From NCBI RefSeq assembly GCF_001404985.1, contig NZ_JRLF01000015.1:496001-560000 (forward strand): a stretch of 64,000 bases of DNA, written 5' to 3'. Position 1 is the first letter of the stretch, and every line of letters starts with the position of its first letter. Below the pieces are notes generated by a model, which ran no database searches, was not told where the DNA came from, and worked only from the letters and a program-made list of their open reading frames with translations. Position numbers and translations under genes: made by a program. This stretch comes from Flavobacterium aquidurense. Lineage in GTDB: Bacteria > Bacteroidota > Bacteroidia > Flavobacteriales > Flavobacteriaceae. Below, piece by piece: positions 16,536 to 24,939 of the stretch.

Positions 16536-17648
16536 CTATATTTTCGTAAAAACCAATCCCACAGGTGAACACAATTCAATCTTTTTGCCTGTGTTTTTAA
16601 GTTTTCCGGTTGCTTTATCTCTTTTAAAAATAATGATATCATTTGTATATTGATGTCCTGCCAAAAGGTAATTTCCTGTTGGGTCAATGACAAAATCCCT
16701 TGGTCCTTTTCCTAAAGTACTCTCTTGTTCTACAAATTTAATACTTCCGTCTTTTAGAATTTGATACACTGTTATAGCATTTACATCACCACGGTCTGAA
16801 ACATAAAGAAAGTTTCCGTCAGGTGAAATTTTTATTGCTGCAGAACTATTAGCGCCTTTAAAGTCCTTGGGGATTATATTGGTTTCTTTTAATAGTTTTA
16901 AATTTCCGGTTTTATTATATGTAAAAGTGGTTAATGTGCCGTCTAATTCCTGAACCAGGTACACAAATTTACCATCTTTACTAAACACCATATGTCTTGG
17001 ACCACTTCCTGATTTTACATCAACAGTTTCTTTTAGCGTAAGAATTTCATGTGCAGAACCCGGATTGTATTTATAAATAAAAACTTTATCCTGACCCAAA
17101 TCATTTGACAATACAAACTTTTTGTCCGGAGAAAAAACAACCTGATGCACATGCGCTTTTTCCTGACGTGCTACATTTGGTCCTTTACCTTCATGCTGAA
17201 GCAATTGTTGTCCTTCGGTTATACTTCCGTCAGCATTTTTCTTAAATACAGCAATACTTCCACCAGAATAATTTGCAAGAATTACATTTTTATCATCGTT
17301 TATTAAATGACACGGATCAGCTCCTAAAGAAGAGTTTGAATTTAATAACTTAAGTTTACCGGTCTTCGAATCGTAAGTAAATGCGCTTACAGCACTTTGT
17401 GTTCCGTTTTCGTTTACTGCATAAATAAATTTATTATTTGCTGAAACCGATAGATAACTTGGACTTACTGTATTCTCAGAAGAATTTTTTAATTTAAAAT
17501 CACCCGAAACAGCATCAAATTCATAAACATATATTCCTTTACTATCACAAGTGTTGGTATACGTTCCTACTAATAAATTAAACTTATTTTGTGCTTGCAG
17601 AGTTTGTAAAGCTAAAGCTGAAAAAAGCAGTATATATAATCTCTTCAT
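16536..17648 (-). CDS. Secreted lactonase-family protein (6-phosphogluconolactonase/YbhE-like beta-propeller)
   Basis: 370 residues from ATG 17648. The signal peptide MKRLYILLFSALALQTLQA is followed by a seven-bladed propeller of the lactonase (Pgl/YbhE) family: NLLVGTYTN, GIYVYEFD, PSYLSVSANNKFIYAVNE, GADPCHLI, KAHVHQVVFSPDKKFVLSNDLGQDKV, GSGPRHMVFSKDGKFVYLV, KISPDGNFLYVSDRG and GKGPRDFVIDPTGNYLLAG. The export signal argues against a cytoplasmic pentose-phosphate role. A 5' extension to 17702 lacks homology and would place the signal peptide internally, so it was rejected. Substrate unknown. Confidence 0.85.
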   Translation of the reverse strand: MKRLYILLFSALALQTLQAQNKFNLLVGTYTNTCDSKGIYVYEFDAVSGDFKLKNSSENTVSPSYLSVSANNKFIYAVNENGTQSAVSAFTYDSKTGKLKLLNSNSSLGADPCHLINDDKNVILANYSGGSIAVFKKNADGSITEGQQLLQHEGKGPNVARQEKAHVHQVVFSPDKKFVLSNDLGQDKVFIYKYNPGSAHEILTLKETVDVKSGSGPRHMVFSKDGKFVYLVQELDGTLTTFTYNKTGNLKLLKETNIIPKDFKGANSSAAIKISPDGNFLYVSDRGDVNAITVYQILKDGSIKFVEQESTLGKGPRDFVIDPTGNYLLAGHQYTNDIIIFKRDKATGKLKNTGKKIELCSPVGLVFTKI

Positions 17649-17885
17649 ATTTTTTAATTTTTTTTTTGAATAGGCTAAAATACTCAATAATATCTTTCGC
17701 AAACTGATTATTTATTACAAAAGAATTCTCAAAAGTTACATTTTTCAAACTAACTCTCTCAAATATTTAAACCATATAAGTGATATAAGAGATTATAAGT
17801 AAGACTTAGTTTAGCAAAAAATAAATGAACTTATATAACTTATAGGGTTTAACTAATATAGATGTAAGGATTGGCAAAAAATTTG

Positions 17886-17893
17886 TATTTTTG
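17886..17893 (+). promoter_or_regulatory. Putative -7 element TATTTTTG upstream of the BatA-domain gene
   Basis: TATTTTTG matches TAnnTTTG 41 bases before the ATG. A TTGG lies only 12 bases upstream, closer than the usual -33 spacing, so support is modest. Confidence 0.35.
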
Positions 17894-17934
17894 ACCAGCA
17901 TCTACAAAACGTAGTGAAGTAAATCTAAGCCGGA

Positions 17935-19863
17935 ATGCATTTTAAACACCCCGAAATTCTATACTTTCTGTTTTTATTGATTGTTCCAATTTTGGTTCAC
18001 TTATTTCAATTACGACGTTTTAAAACCTCTTATTTTACGAATGTTCGATTCTTAAAAGAACTTTCGATCCAGACCCGCAAAAGTTCAAAAATTAAAAAAA
18101 GACTTTTACTAGCTACCCGTTTATTATTATTGACGTGTATTATCCTGGCATTTGCCCAGCCTTTTTTTGAAGCCAAAGACAGTAAAAATGCGGCTAATGA
18201 AATGTATATTATTCTGGATAATTCTTTTAGTATGCAAGCCAAAGGAAAAAAAGGCGAATTACTAAAACGTGCTGTTCAGGAATTATTAGAAAATACTCCG
18301 GAAACTGCGCAGTTTTCATTATTAACAAACACTGAAAATTACTGGAACACGGATATAAAATCATCCAAACGTGCTTTGCAAAATCTAAAATACAGCGCAA
18401 CGCCTTTTGAACTTCAGTCGATTATGGCGAAGATAAAAGCGCATAAATCAGCGCATAAAAAAGATATCGTCATTATTACAGATGCTGTTGGTCTGGCTGA
18501 AAAAGATGTGAAAAATATGGATACTGAAGAGAAGCCTTATTTCATTATTCCTGAAGCCGAACAAAAAAACAACATCGCAATTGACAGTGTTTTTATCAAT
18601 CAGACTTTAGAAAATTTCTACGAAATAAGCGTGAGTTTATCTGCTTATGGAGAAGATTTCAAACCAGTTTCAATGGCTTTATACAATCAAAACAAACTGA
18701 TTGCCAAGACGATTATCAATTTTGATGCAAAGAAAAAGAAAATCAATTTTACGATTCCAAAAGAAGCTTTTCACGGATATGTAACCATTGACGATAATGG
18801 ACTAACCTATGATAACAAGCTGTATTTTAGTATTTCTAAGACTAAAAAAACAAATATTGTTAGTATTGGTGAACCAGAAAAAAGTAATTTCTTATCGAGA
18901 ATCTATACTTCAGGTGAATTCAATTATAACAATTATTCGATCAGCAGCCTGGATTATAATAGTTTAGACAAACAAAATACGATTATCCTGAATGAGTTAA
19001 TTGAAGTTCCACAGGCTTTACAAACGACCTTAAAAGCATTTGTTTCTAAAGGCGGAAATTTAGTCGTAATTCCTTCAGAAAAAAGTTCAATCTCTAATTT
19101 AAACACTTTCTTAGGGAATTTTGGAAAAGTCCAGTTTAAAAATTTAGAAAGCAAAAGTAAATTAATTACTAAAATAAATTTCGATCATCCTTTGTTTTCA
19201 GGGGTTTTTGAGAATAAGATCACTAATTTTCAATATCCAAAAACAAATAGTTCATTCGATATTTCGAGCCCATATCCGGCAGTTTTATCTTATGAAGATC
19301 AAAGTGTATTTGTAACCGCAATTCAAAATCCGGTTTCAGGAATTACTGTTTTCTCGGCTCCAATAAACGCAACAAATTCAAACTTTCAACAATCACCTTT
19401 AATTGTTCCGTTATTTTACAAAATGGGACAAAACAATCAAAAAACTGGTGTTAATGCTTTGACAATTGGCAATAACCAGCCTTATTTTGTGGATGTTTTA
19501 TTGACAAAAGACGCAATTCTGGAAGTAAAAGGAAATGAAGATTCATTTATACCAATTCAGCAGATCTTAAATAATAAAGTAAAACTAACCTTTAATGATT
19601 TTCCTGAAACAGCAGGAAATTATAGTGTTTTTGATAAAAAAGAATGGGTTGAAAATCTGAGTTTCAATTATAAAAGAAGTGAAAGCGATTTAAGTCAGGT
19701 GAATACAAATATTATTTCGGATTTTAAAACTGCCGATACGATTTCTACCATTTTTAATACGCTGCAAACTGAACGAACCGACAGTCAAATTTGGAAATGG
19801 TTTATTATCTTTGCACTGTTATTTTTAGCATTAGAAATGGCAATTATAAAATTTGTGAAGTAA
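17935..19863 (+). CDS. BatA/VWA-like membrane protein
   Basis: 642 residues. The N-terminus is a typical BatA (aerotolerance) domain: MHFKHPEILYFLFLLIVPIL, HLFQLRRFKTSYFTNVRFLK, a basic turn, then LLLATRLLLLTCIILAFAQPFF as a second helix. A von Willebrand A-like fold follows (MYIILDNSFSMQAKGK, with DxSxS for metal binding; IVIITDAVG). Then come beta-rich domains and a last TM helix (WFIIFALLFLALEMAIIKFV). Such proteins are anchored in the inner membrane with a large periplasmic part and are common in Bacteroidota, with no settled function. It is 81 bases before the dihydroorotase homologue, probably co-transcribed. Confidence 0.85.
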   Translation: MHFKHPEILYFLFLLIVPILVHLFQLRRFKTSYFTNVRFLKELSIQTRKSSKIKKRLLLATRLLLLTCIILAFAQPFFEAKDSKNAANEMYIILDNSFSMQAKGKKGELLKRAVQELLENTPETAQFSLLTNTENYWNTDIKSSKRALQNLKYSATPFELQSIMAKIKAHKSAHKKDIVIITDAVGLAEKDVKNMDTEEKPYFIIPEAEQKNNIAIDSVFINQTLENFYEISVSLSAYGEDFKPVSMALYNQNKLIAKTIINFDAKKKKINFTIPKEAFHGYVTIDDNGLTYDNKLYFSISKTKKTNIVSIGEPEKSNFLSRIYTSGEFNYNNYSISSLDYNSLDKQNTIILNELIEVPQALQTTLKAFVSKGGNLVVIPSEKSSISNLNTFLGNFGKVQFKNLESKSKLITKINFDHPLFSGVFENKITNFQYPKTNSSFDISSPYPAVLSYEDQSVFVTAIQNPVSGITVFSAPINATNSNFQQSPLIVPLFYKMGQNNQKTGVNALTIGNNQPYFVDVLLTKDAILEVKGNEDSFIPIQQILNNKVKLTFNDFPETAGNYSVFDKKEWVENLSFNYKRSESDLSQVNTNIISDFKTADTISTIFNTLQTERTDSQIWKWFIIFALLFLALEMAIIKFVK

Positions 19864-19944
19864 AACGTAACGTTTTCTTTTAGCTCTTAGTATGTCCAAA
19901 AAGTATTAGAAACAAGATTTCAATTAAAATAAATTTCTCTACAT

Positions 19945-21201
19945 ATGAAAATAATCATCAGAAGCGCCAAAATTATCGATTCAAAAAGTCCGTTTCATAA
20001 CCAGACCGTTGATCTTTTAATTGCAGATGGTATTATAGAAAAAATAGGAACTTCGATTCTTGATATCGAGGATACAACCGAAGTTAAATTTGATAATTTA
20101 CATCTTTCACAAGGCTGGTTCGACAGCAGTGTTTCACTTGGTGAACCGGGTTATGAAGACAGGGAAACAATTGCAAACGGATTAAATGTTGCTGCAAAAA
20201 GTGGTTTTACATCAATTGCTTTACAACCCAATTCCTTTCCTGTTATCGACAATCAATCGCAGGTAAATTTTGTAAAGAATAAAGCGACTGGTTTTGCTAC
20301 ACAACTCTTTCCTATTGGTGCTTTAACCAAAGCGGGGGAAGGAAAAGATATGGCAGAATTATTTGATATGAAAAAATCCGGAGCTGTTGCTTTTGGGGAT
20401 TATAATAAAAGTATCGACAACGCCAACCTATTAAAAATAGCGCTGCAATATGTACAGGATTTTGATGGATTGGTTATTACCTATTCGCAAGATCCAAATA
20501 TTAAAGGAAACGGAGTTGCCAATGAAGGAATTGTTTCGACTAAATTAGGTTTGAAAGGAATCCCGAATCTGGCTGAAGAATTACAAATATCAAGAAATTT
20601 ATTTTTGCTGGAATATACAGGTGGAAAACTTCATATTCCGACCATTTCTACCGCAAAATCAGTTGAATTAATAAGAGAAGCAAAAGCAAAAGGTCTACAA
20701 GTAACTGCCAGCGTTTCTGTGCATCACTTGGTTTTAACAGATGAAAAATTAGAAGGGTTTGATACCCGTTTTAAAGTTACGCCGCCACTAAGAACTGAAG
20801 CTGACAGACAAGCTTTATTAAACGGCGTTAAAGACGGAACAATAGACATGATTACTTCAGATCATAACCCAATTGATATTGAATTCAAGAAAATGGAATT
20901 TGATACTGCAAAAAACGGAACTATTGGTCTTGAAAGTGCTTTTGGAGCTTTATTAACGGTTTTACCTCTTGAAACTATAATTGAAAAATTAACTTTAGGA
21001 AAAGCTGTTTTTGGAATTGAAAGCAATTCAATTGCCGAGGGTTCTAAAGCGAACTTTACTTTCTTTACTCCTGAAGGAAAATCGACTTTTGCAAAAAGTA
21101 ATATTCTCTCAAAATCTAAAAATTCTGCTTTTTTGGGAACCGAAATTAAAGGTTCTGTCTACGGAATTTTGAATCAAAATCAACTTGTTACATCTAAATA
21201 A
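19945..21201 (+). CDS. Dihydroorotase homologue lacking the HxH metal motif
   Basis: 418 residues of the type I dihydroorotase/amidohydrolase family. The usual DxHxHLREPG is here FDSSVSLGEPGYED (residues ~59-72): Ser replaces both metal-binding His at 62 and 64. The HCED-type segment is ITYSQDPN, also without His. Retained are VHHLVLTDE (His) and MITSDHNP with the catalytic Asp. With three ligands missing, a metal-dependent cyclisation of carbamoyl-aspartate is doubtful. Non-catalytic dihydroorotase homologues are known that support aspartate transcarbamoylase in some bacteria. Databases would probably call this pyrC; I would not. It is 5 bases from the next gene. Confidence 0.85.
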   Translation: MKIIIRSAKIIDSKSPFHNQTVDLLIADGIIEKIGTSILDIEDTTEVKFDNLHLSQGWFDSSVSLGEPGYEDRETIANGLNVAAKSGFTSIALQPNSFPVIDNQSQVNFVKNKATGFATQLFPIGALTKAGEGKDMAELFDMKKSGAVAFGDYNKSIDNANLLKIALQYVQDFDGLVITYSQDPNIKGNGVANEGIVSTKLGLKGIPNLAEELQISRNLFLLEYTGGKLHIPTISTAKSVELIREAKAKGLQVTASVSVHHLVLTDEKLEGFDTRFKVTPPLRTEADRQALLNGVKDGTIDMITSDHNPIDIEFKKMEFDTAKNGTIGLESAFGALLTVLPLETIIEKLTLGKAVFGIESNSIAEGSKANFTFFTPEGKSTFAKSNILSKSKNSAFLGTEIKGSVYGILNQNQLVTSK

Positions 21202-21206
21202 TTAAA

Positions 21207-21533
21207 ATGAATAATTCAATCGAAGAGGGAAAATCAATCGCTATTACCAGTTATATCTTAATTATTGGTGTTTTGATCGCGATGTCTATGAACTCTGAAA
21301 ATAAAAATAGTTTTGCCTCTTTTCATATTCGTCAGGCTTTGGGATTATCGCTTGCTTTTATTTCCTTTGGAGCAATCATCAGCAATTTTGACAGTTTTAT
21401 GATCACTTTCCCCATGTGGATTTGTATTTCTATCTTATGGACTTACGGAATTTTTAGCGCCATTCAGGGACAGACAAGGCCAATTCCGTTAGTTGGGAAT
21501 TTATTTCAAAAATGGTTTAAATCTATAGGATAA
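21207..21533 (+). CDS. Small Tic20-like/'import component' membrane protein
   Basis: 108 residues with three to four predicted membrane helices (SYILIIGVLIAMSM, FHIRQALGLSLAFISFGAII, WICISILWTYGIFSAIQGQ). The FHIRQALGL motif after the first helix is shared with Bacteroidota proteins annotated 'import component protein' and resembles the Tic20/DUF4870-type fold. Function unknown. It begins 5 bases after the dihydroorotase homologue, so it is probably part of the same operon. Confidence 0.7.
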   Translation: MNNSIEEGKSIAITSYILIIGVLIAMSMNSENKNSFASFHIRQALGLSLAFISFGAIISNFDSFMITFPMWICISILWTYGIFSAIQGQTRPIPLVGNLFQKWFKSIG

Positions 21534-21691
21534 GAAAATTATAAAAATTCAAATTCCAAAAAAGTAAATCAGTTGAAATCCGCGTTTTCACTTTAGCGAA
21601 TCTATTTTATCGGCGTATAAATTTTAGACACCGATGACGCGGATTTGCAAGCAAAAACGCGGATAAAAACAGATTTTATATAATCTCAATA

Positions 21692-21724
21692 AGCTTTGTC
21701 AAAGTTTAAAACTTTGACAAAGCT
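21692..21724. repeat. Perfect 33-nt palindrome
   Basis: AGCTTTGTCAAAGTTT is followed after one A by its exact reverse complement AAACTTTGACAAAGCT. As RNA it could form a long hairpin; no T-run follows, so it is not a standard terminator. It lies 42 bases upstream of the esterase start. Confidence 0.8.
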
Positions 21725-21729
21725 GAAAA

Positions 21730-21762
21730 TTCACAATTCACAACTTACAATTCACAATTATA
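21730..21762. repeat. Short direct repeats of TTCACAA type, copy 1
   Basis: Three to four imperfect 10-bp units (TTCACAATTCACAACTTACA and on), ending just before the ATG. A close relative lies at 28094-28135, before the nth gene, which suggests a dispersed repeat found in front of genes. Confidence 0.6.
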
Positions 21763-21765
21763 AAA

Positions 21766-22410
21766 ATGAATCTATCTCTAGAATATAAAATACAAGAACC
21801 AAAAGTTATCTTAGATAAAAATCCCGTTTTACTTTTATTACACGGATATGGCAGCAATGAAGCCGATTTATTTTCGTTTGCTACAGAACTTCCTGATAAT
21901 TATTACATTATTTCGGCTCGCGCGCCTTATGATTTGCAATATGGCGCATATGCGTGGTACGCGATAAATTTTGATGCAGATCAAAATAAATTCTCAGATA
22001 ATGAGCAGGCAAAAACGTCACGTGATTTAATCGCTAAATTCGTTGATGAATTGATTGCCAATTATCCTATTGATGCCAATAATGTTACTTTAGTTGGTTT
22101 TAGCCAGGGTTCTATTTTAAGTTATTCCGTAGCACTTTCTTATCCTGAAAAAATTCAGAGAGTTGTAGCCATGAGCGGTTATTTCAACGACGAAATCATT
22201 AAAGAAGGTTACGAGAAAAACAACTTCAAAAACTTAAAAATATTTGCTTCTCACGGAACTGTAGATCAGGTAATCCCTATCGATTGGGCTAGAAAAACGC
22301 CGGCGATCCTGGAAAATTTAAATATTCCGGTTACTTATAAGGAATATCCTGTTGGACACGGTGTAGCTCCGCAAAATTTCTTTGATTTCAAGAATTGGCT
22401 TGCTGAGTAG
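21766..22410 (+). CDS. Alpha/beta hydrolase, phospholipase/carboxylesterase type
   Basis: 214 residues, cytoplasmic (no signal). LLLLHGYGSNEADLF forms the oxyanion region, GFSQGS holds the nucleophile Ser (~residue 117), D in HGTVDQVIP and H in PVGHGVAP complete the triad. The arrangement is that of the YpfH/EstB-like carboxylesterase (Abhydrolase_2) family acting on short acyl esters; the substrate cannot be told. It follows the palindrome and direct repeats of the previous gap. Confidence 0.85.
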   Translation: MNLSLEYKIQEPKVILDKNPVLLLLHGYGSNEADLFSFATELPDNYYIISARAPYDLQYGAYAWYAINFDADQNKFSDNEQAKTSRDLIAKFVDELIANYPIDANNVTLVGFSQGSILSYSVALSYPEKIQRVVAMSGYFNDEIIKEGYEKNNFKNLKIFASHGTVDQVIPIDWARKTPAILENLNIPVTYKEYPVGHGVAPQNFFDFKNWLAE

Positions 22411-22520
22411 TATTAGCTATAAAAAAGAAAGAAAAAACTTATAAATAATGTCAATTTTTTAGATCTAATATTGTAATTTAGTATAATATACCAAACTGGT
22501 TATTATAAATAAAAATACTT

Positions 22521-22564
22521 AAATACCCAAAAGTTTCCTTTTATAGAAACTTTTGGGTATTTTT
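22521..22564. terminator. Strong hairpin upstream of toxin-antitoxin operon
   Basis: AAATACCCAAAAGTTTC (22521-22537) pairs perfectly over 17 bases with GAAACTTTTGGGTATTT (22546-22562) around CTTTTATA, followed by TT. It could terminate the upstream transcript. Its right arm also overlaps the -7 element of the toxin gene, and it ends 13 bases from the toxin ATG. Confidence 0.75.
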
Positions 22565-22565
22565 G
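22558..22565 (+). promoter_or_regulatory. Putative -7 element TATTTTTG of the toxin-antitoxin operon
   Basis: TATTTTTG matches TAnnTTTG and lies 12 bases before the toxin ATG, inside the right arm of the 17-bp inverted repeat. An operator bound by the antitoxin could coincide with it; that part is inference. Confidence 0.4.
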
Positions 22566-22577
22566 TAATATCAATAA

Positions 22578-22919
22578 ATGATGAAAAAACTTTTCGACAT
22601 AATATTCTTAGAAGAAGCTTTTAACTTTCTAAAGATATTAGATTCAAAACATTCAGAAAAAATAATTTATAATATTAGAAAATCACAAACTAAGAATGAT
22701 TCTCAACTTTTTAAAAAACTAAATGACGAAGTATGGGAATTTAGAACTTTATACAAAGGAAATCAATACAGATTATTAGCATTTTGGGATAAAAGAAATT
22801 CACAAAATACTCTGGTCGTATCAACTCATGGTTTTATTAAAAAACAAAGTAAAGTTTCAGATAAAGAAATAGATAGGGCTACAAAAATTAGATTAAATTA
22901 TTTTGAGGATAAAGATTAA
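22578..22919 (+). CDS. Type II toxin, RelE/HigB (Gp49-like) family
   Basis: 113 residues: FDIIFLEEAFNFLKILD, KIIYNIRKSQ, LFKKLNDEVWEFRTLYKGNQYRLLAFWDKR and LVVSTHGFIKKQSKVSDKEIDRA. This is the compact RelE-superfamily fold of phage Gp49-like HigB toxins, which act as ribosome-dependent mRNA interferases. The segment WEFRTLYKGNQYRLLAF with its Arg/Tyr residues is the expected active-site strand. A second ATG follows immediately at 22581. The antitoxin gene begins 17 bases downstream, the toxin-first order typical of higBA. Confidence 0.85.
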   Translation: MMKKLFDIIFLEEAFNFLKILDSKHSEKIIYNIRKSQTKNDSQLFKKLNDEVWEFRTLYKGNQYRLLAFWDKRNSQNTLVVSTHGFIKKQSKVSDKEIDRATKIRLNYFEDKD

Positions 22920-22936
22920 ATCAAAATTATAAATAA

Positions 22937-23251
22937 ATGAAAAAATATACATTAGACGAAGTAACTGATGAAATTGTTGGTAAAATAGGAACTTCCAATA
23001 GAGATAGATTTGAATATGATCTACAAATGGACTTGATTGGAAGCGCAATTAAAGAGACACGAAAAGAACGTCATTTAACTCAAGAAGAGCTAGGAAAACT
23101 TGTAGGCGTCCAAAAAGCGCAAATTTCAAAACTTGAAAATAACGTGGGAAATATATCTCTAGAAACGCTTATTAAAATTTTTACAGCTTTAAAAGCAAGA
23201 GTTAAATTTCAAATCGAATTAACAGACCTAAACATCAGCTTAGACAAATAA
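22937..23251 (+). CDS. Antitoxin, XRE-type helix-turn-helix (HigA-like)
   Basis: 104 residues. The HTH spans about 46-98: IGSAIKETRKERHLTQEELGKLVGV, QKAQISKLENNVGNISLETLIKIFTAL, a textbook XRE/Cro fold with recognition helix QKAQISKLE. The N-terminal ~40 residues probably contact the toxin. Together with the gene 17 bases upstream it forms a HigBA-like pair; the complex should bind its own promoter. A third gene follows 40 bases downstream. Confidence 0.88.
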   Translation: MKKYTLDEVTDEIVGKIGTSNRDRFEYDLQMDLIGSAIKETRKERHLTQEELGKLVGVQKAQISKLENNVGNISLETLIKIFTALKARVKFQIELTDLNISLDK

Positions 23252-23291
23252 ACTTTAATAAGCAATTTTCATTCATTTTTAAACTATAACA

Positions 23292-23885
23292 ATGAGTAAA
23301 TTCCCAGCTATACTAACTGACGAAAAAATTAAGGATAGCAATAAAGACTTTAGAAATGCATTATTTTCTTTAGAGAAAAAATTTATTGATAAGGATAATT
23401 ATGCTCATTTAACAAGGATTTATTCTGCCACGAAACAACTTGACATTAGAAACAAGATACTGAGACTTTTATATGATTTTGCTTTTCCTGAATTAAAAGA
23501 TTTCTTTGATAGTGCATATAAGAAAGAACGCTATCTGGATATGAAAATCTATGCGTTGCGCGGACTTTCTCAGTTTATTAGTGAGAAGGAAATCGAAAAA
23601 TTATTGATAAAATTTAATCTGACATTGCTAAAAAGACAAGAAACAACACCATATAATTATCAGGAATATGAACTTTTAAGAGGACAAAATTCTTTGCCTT
23701 ATTTAGTTCAAAAATACCATTACAATTGTTTCAAAGGAACACTAAATCAGGTAAACGAGCAATATAACGCAATGCCTGACGCCTTTAAAGGACATTTTAC
23801 AATAGATGAGAATGGTGAAGGAGTATCATTAAGAAGCCCCGAAGAAAGCTCAAAAATGATCAAGGATTTCTTTAATAAGCAATAA
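23292..23885 (+). CDS. Uncharacterised helical protein, third gene of the toxin-antitoxin locus
   Basis: 197 residues, no signal or membrane segment. The sequence is helical with HEAT-like pairs (IRNKILRLLYDFAFPELKDFFDSAY, MKIYALRGLSQFISEKEIEKLL) and a C-terminal part with PDAFKGHFTIDENGEGVSLRSPEE. I do not recognise a family. It lies 40 bases after the antitoxin with no hairpin between, and a 14-bp inverted repeat follows its stop, so the three genes may be one transcript. It could be an accessory factor of the pair, a chaperone, or an unrelated passenger. Confidence 0.6.
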   Translation: MSKFPAILTDEKIKDSNKDFRNALFSLEKKFIDKDNYAHLTRIYSATKQLDIRNKILRLLYDFAFPELKDFFDSAYKKERYLDMKIYALRGLSQFISEKEIEKLLIKFNLTLLKRQETTPYNYQEYELLRGQNSLPYLVQKYHYNCFKGTLNQVNEQYNAMPDAFKGHFTIDENGEGVSLRSPEESSKMIKDFFNKQ

Positions 23886-23889
23886 AAAA

Positions 23890-23933
23890 AGTCGCAGTTT
23901 TCAACTCCATAAGTGAGACTGAAAACTGCGACT
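23890..23933. terminator. 14-bp inverted repeat (CAGTTTTCA repeat copy 2) ending the TA locus
   Basis: AGTCGCAGTTTTCA (23890-23903) and TGAAAACTGCGACT (23920-23933) are perfect reverse complements around 16 bases, between convergent genes and 5 bases after a stop codon. There is an A-run before but no long T-run after, so it would best terminate minus-strand transcripts. Confidence 0.65.
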
Positions 23934-23938
23934 GTATA

Positions 23939-24379
23939 CTATAACCTTTTATTGTCCTGTATAATAATTTTACCGTTCTTTTTTAATACATAACCTTTCC
24001 AGGGAATCAATTGATAATCACCTTTGGTCCAGGAATCTCCTTCGGATTTTCTTTCTAACAGTATCGGCTCTTTTTGAGTATCAAGAAAAAGTTCGGCTTT
24101 ATTTCCGTCAAAAATTACGTAAGCTACCGTAGAATATGTTTTTCCGTCCTCGGCATGGGATAACTTTGTCCCTATTTCAAAAAGACGTACACATTCTTTT
24201 TTAAGGCTTGACCAGGTATAACCTGCAGAACCTTTGCAACCGTGAGTATCTGAATCTCCACCTACTATTACAGCGGGTTTTGATTCTTGTTGTTTTGGGG
24301 TTTTATTTTCTTCTGAAACTTTTTTAGCGCAAGAAAACGAAACACCAATAATGAGCGAAAGTAAAAATATCTTTTTCAT
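23939..24379 (-). CDS. Lipoprotein of unknown function
   Basis: 146 residues. The signal ends VSFSC with Cys 17, followed by a Lys/Glu-rich linker. The mature part has GCKGSAGYTWSSLKKECVRLFE, a short Cys-containing motif I recall from several Bacteroidota lipoproteins, then beta strands (VAYVIFDGNKAELFLD, YVLKKNGKIIIQDNKRL). Function unknown. It is the last of three minus-strand genes behind the MBL hydrolase, 44 bases after the previous one. Confidence 0.7.
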   Translation of the reverse strand: MKKIFLLSLIIGVSFSCAKKVSEENKTPKQQESKPAVIVGGDSDTHGCKGSAGYTWSSLKKECVRLFEIGTKLSHAEDGKTYSTVAYVIFDGNKAELFLDTQKEPILLERKSEGDSWTKGDYQLIPWKGYVLKKNGKIIIQDNKRL

Positions 24380-24423
24380 ATATCCTATTAATTTAGATTG
24401 TAAAAAAACAGGATTATACTTCC

Positions 24424-24927
24424 TTATTTTTGATACAACCAGGTTTGAATTACTTCAAAAGTAATACTTTCATCATCAGCAACAAAGTATTTTAACAAGA
24501 CTTCTCCCCATAATTCTCCATTACTATAATCTGCAATGATCCATCTGTGGTTTAAAATCTTAGCTTTATTGATTATAAATTTGTTTGGACCTATCTTATC
24601 TTGCCCCGTGTAAGGATTCCCATTTGGGTTAGCGTTTAGGTCTAGTAACTTTTCAGTTACAACCGGAATTAGTTTTTCGTATAAAATTACTTTTCCTCCG
24701 CTTGCACTGTTATCAAAATAATTTTGCGCATTCTCATTATGTTCTAAAGAGAAATAATCTGATTCGGCTAATTTAGATGTTACTGTATTAATACTGTCTC
24801 TTAGCTTCTTAGTTGTTTTATCATATCTTTCTTGCTCAAATTTTACTTCTCTGCTATAAAACATATAAGTAAAAACATTCATAAGTATCGCAAGGATAAA
24901 AAGATAAAGCATTAAGGATTTTTTCAT
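24424..24927 (-). CDS. Membrane-anchored protein of unknown function
   Basis: 167 residues. An N-terminal hydrophobic helix (LMLYLFILAILMNVFTYMFY, ~5-24) without a cleavage site suggests an inner-membrane anchor, followed by a coiled-coil-like stretch (EQERYDKTTKKLRDSINTV) and a compact beta-rich domain with NPYTGQDKIGPNKFIINKAKILNHRWIIADY. The latter part is conserved in Flavobacterium proteins often labelled hydrolase without evidence. It starts 12 bases after the MBL-fold gene. Confidence 0.65.
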   Translation of the reverse strand: MKKSLMLYLFILAILMNVFTYMFYSREVKFEQERYDKTTKKLRDSINTVTSKLAESDYFSLEHNENAQNYFDNSASGGKVILYEKLIPVVTEKLLDLNANPNGNPYTGQDKIGPNKFIINKAKILNHRWIIADYSNGELWGEVLLKYFVADDESITFEVIQTWLYQK

Positions 24928-24939
24928 TTTGTGGTATAA

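Noticed and set aside
16421-16693. 90-codon minus-strand frame overlapping the lactonase 3' end
   Set aside because: Shadow in another frame that runs through a terminator.
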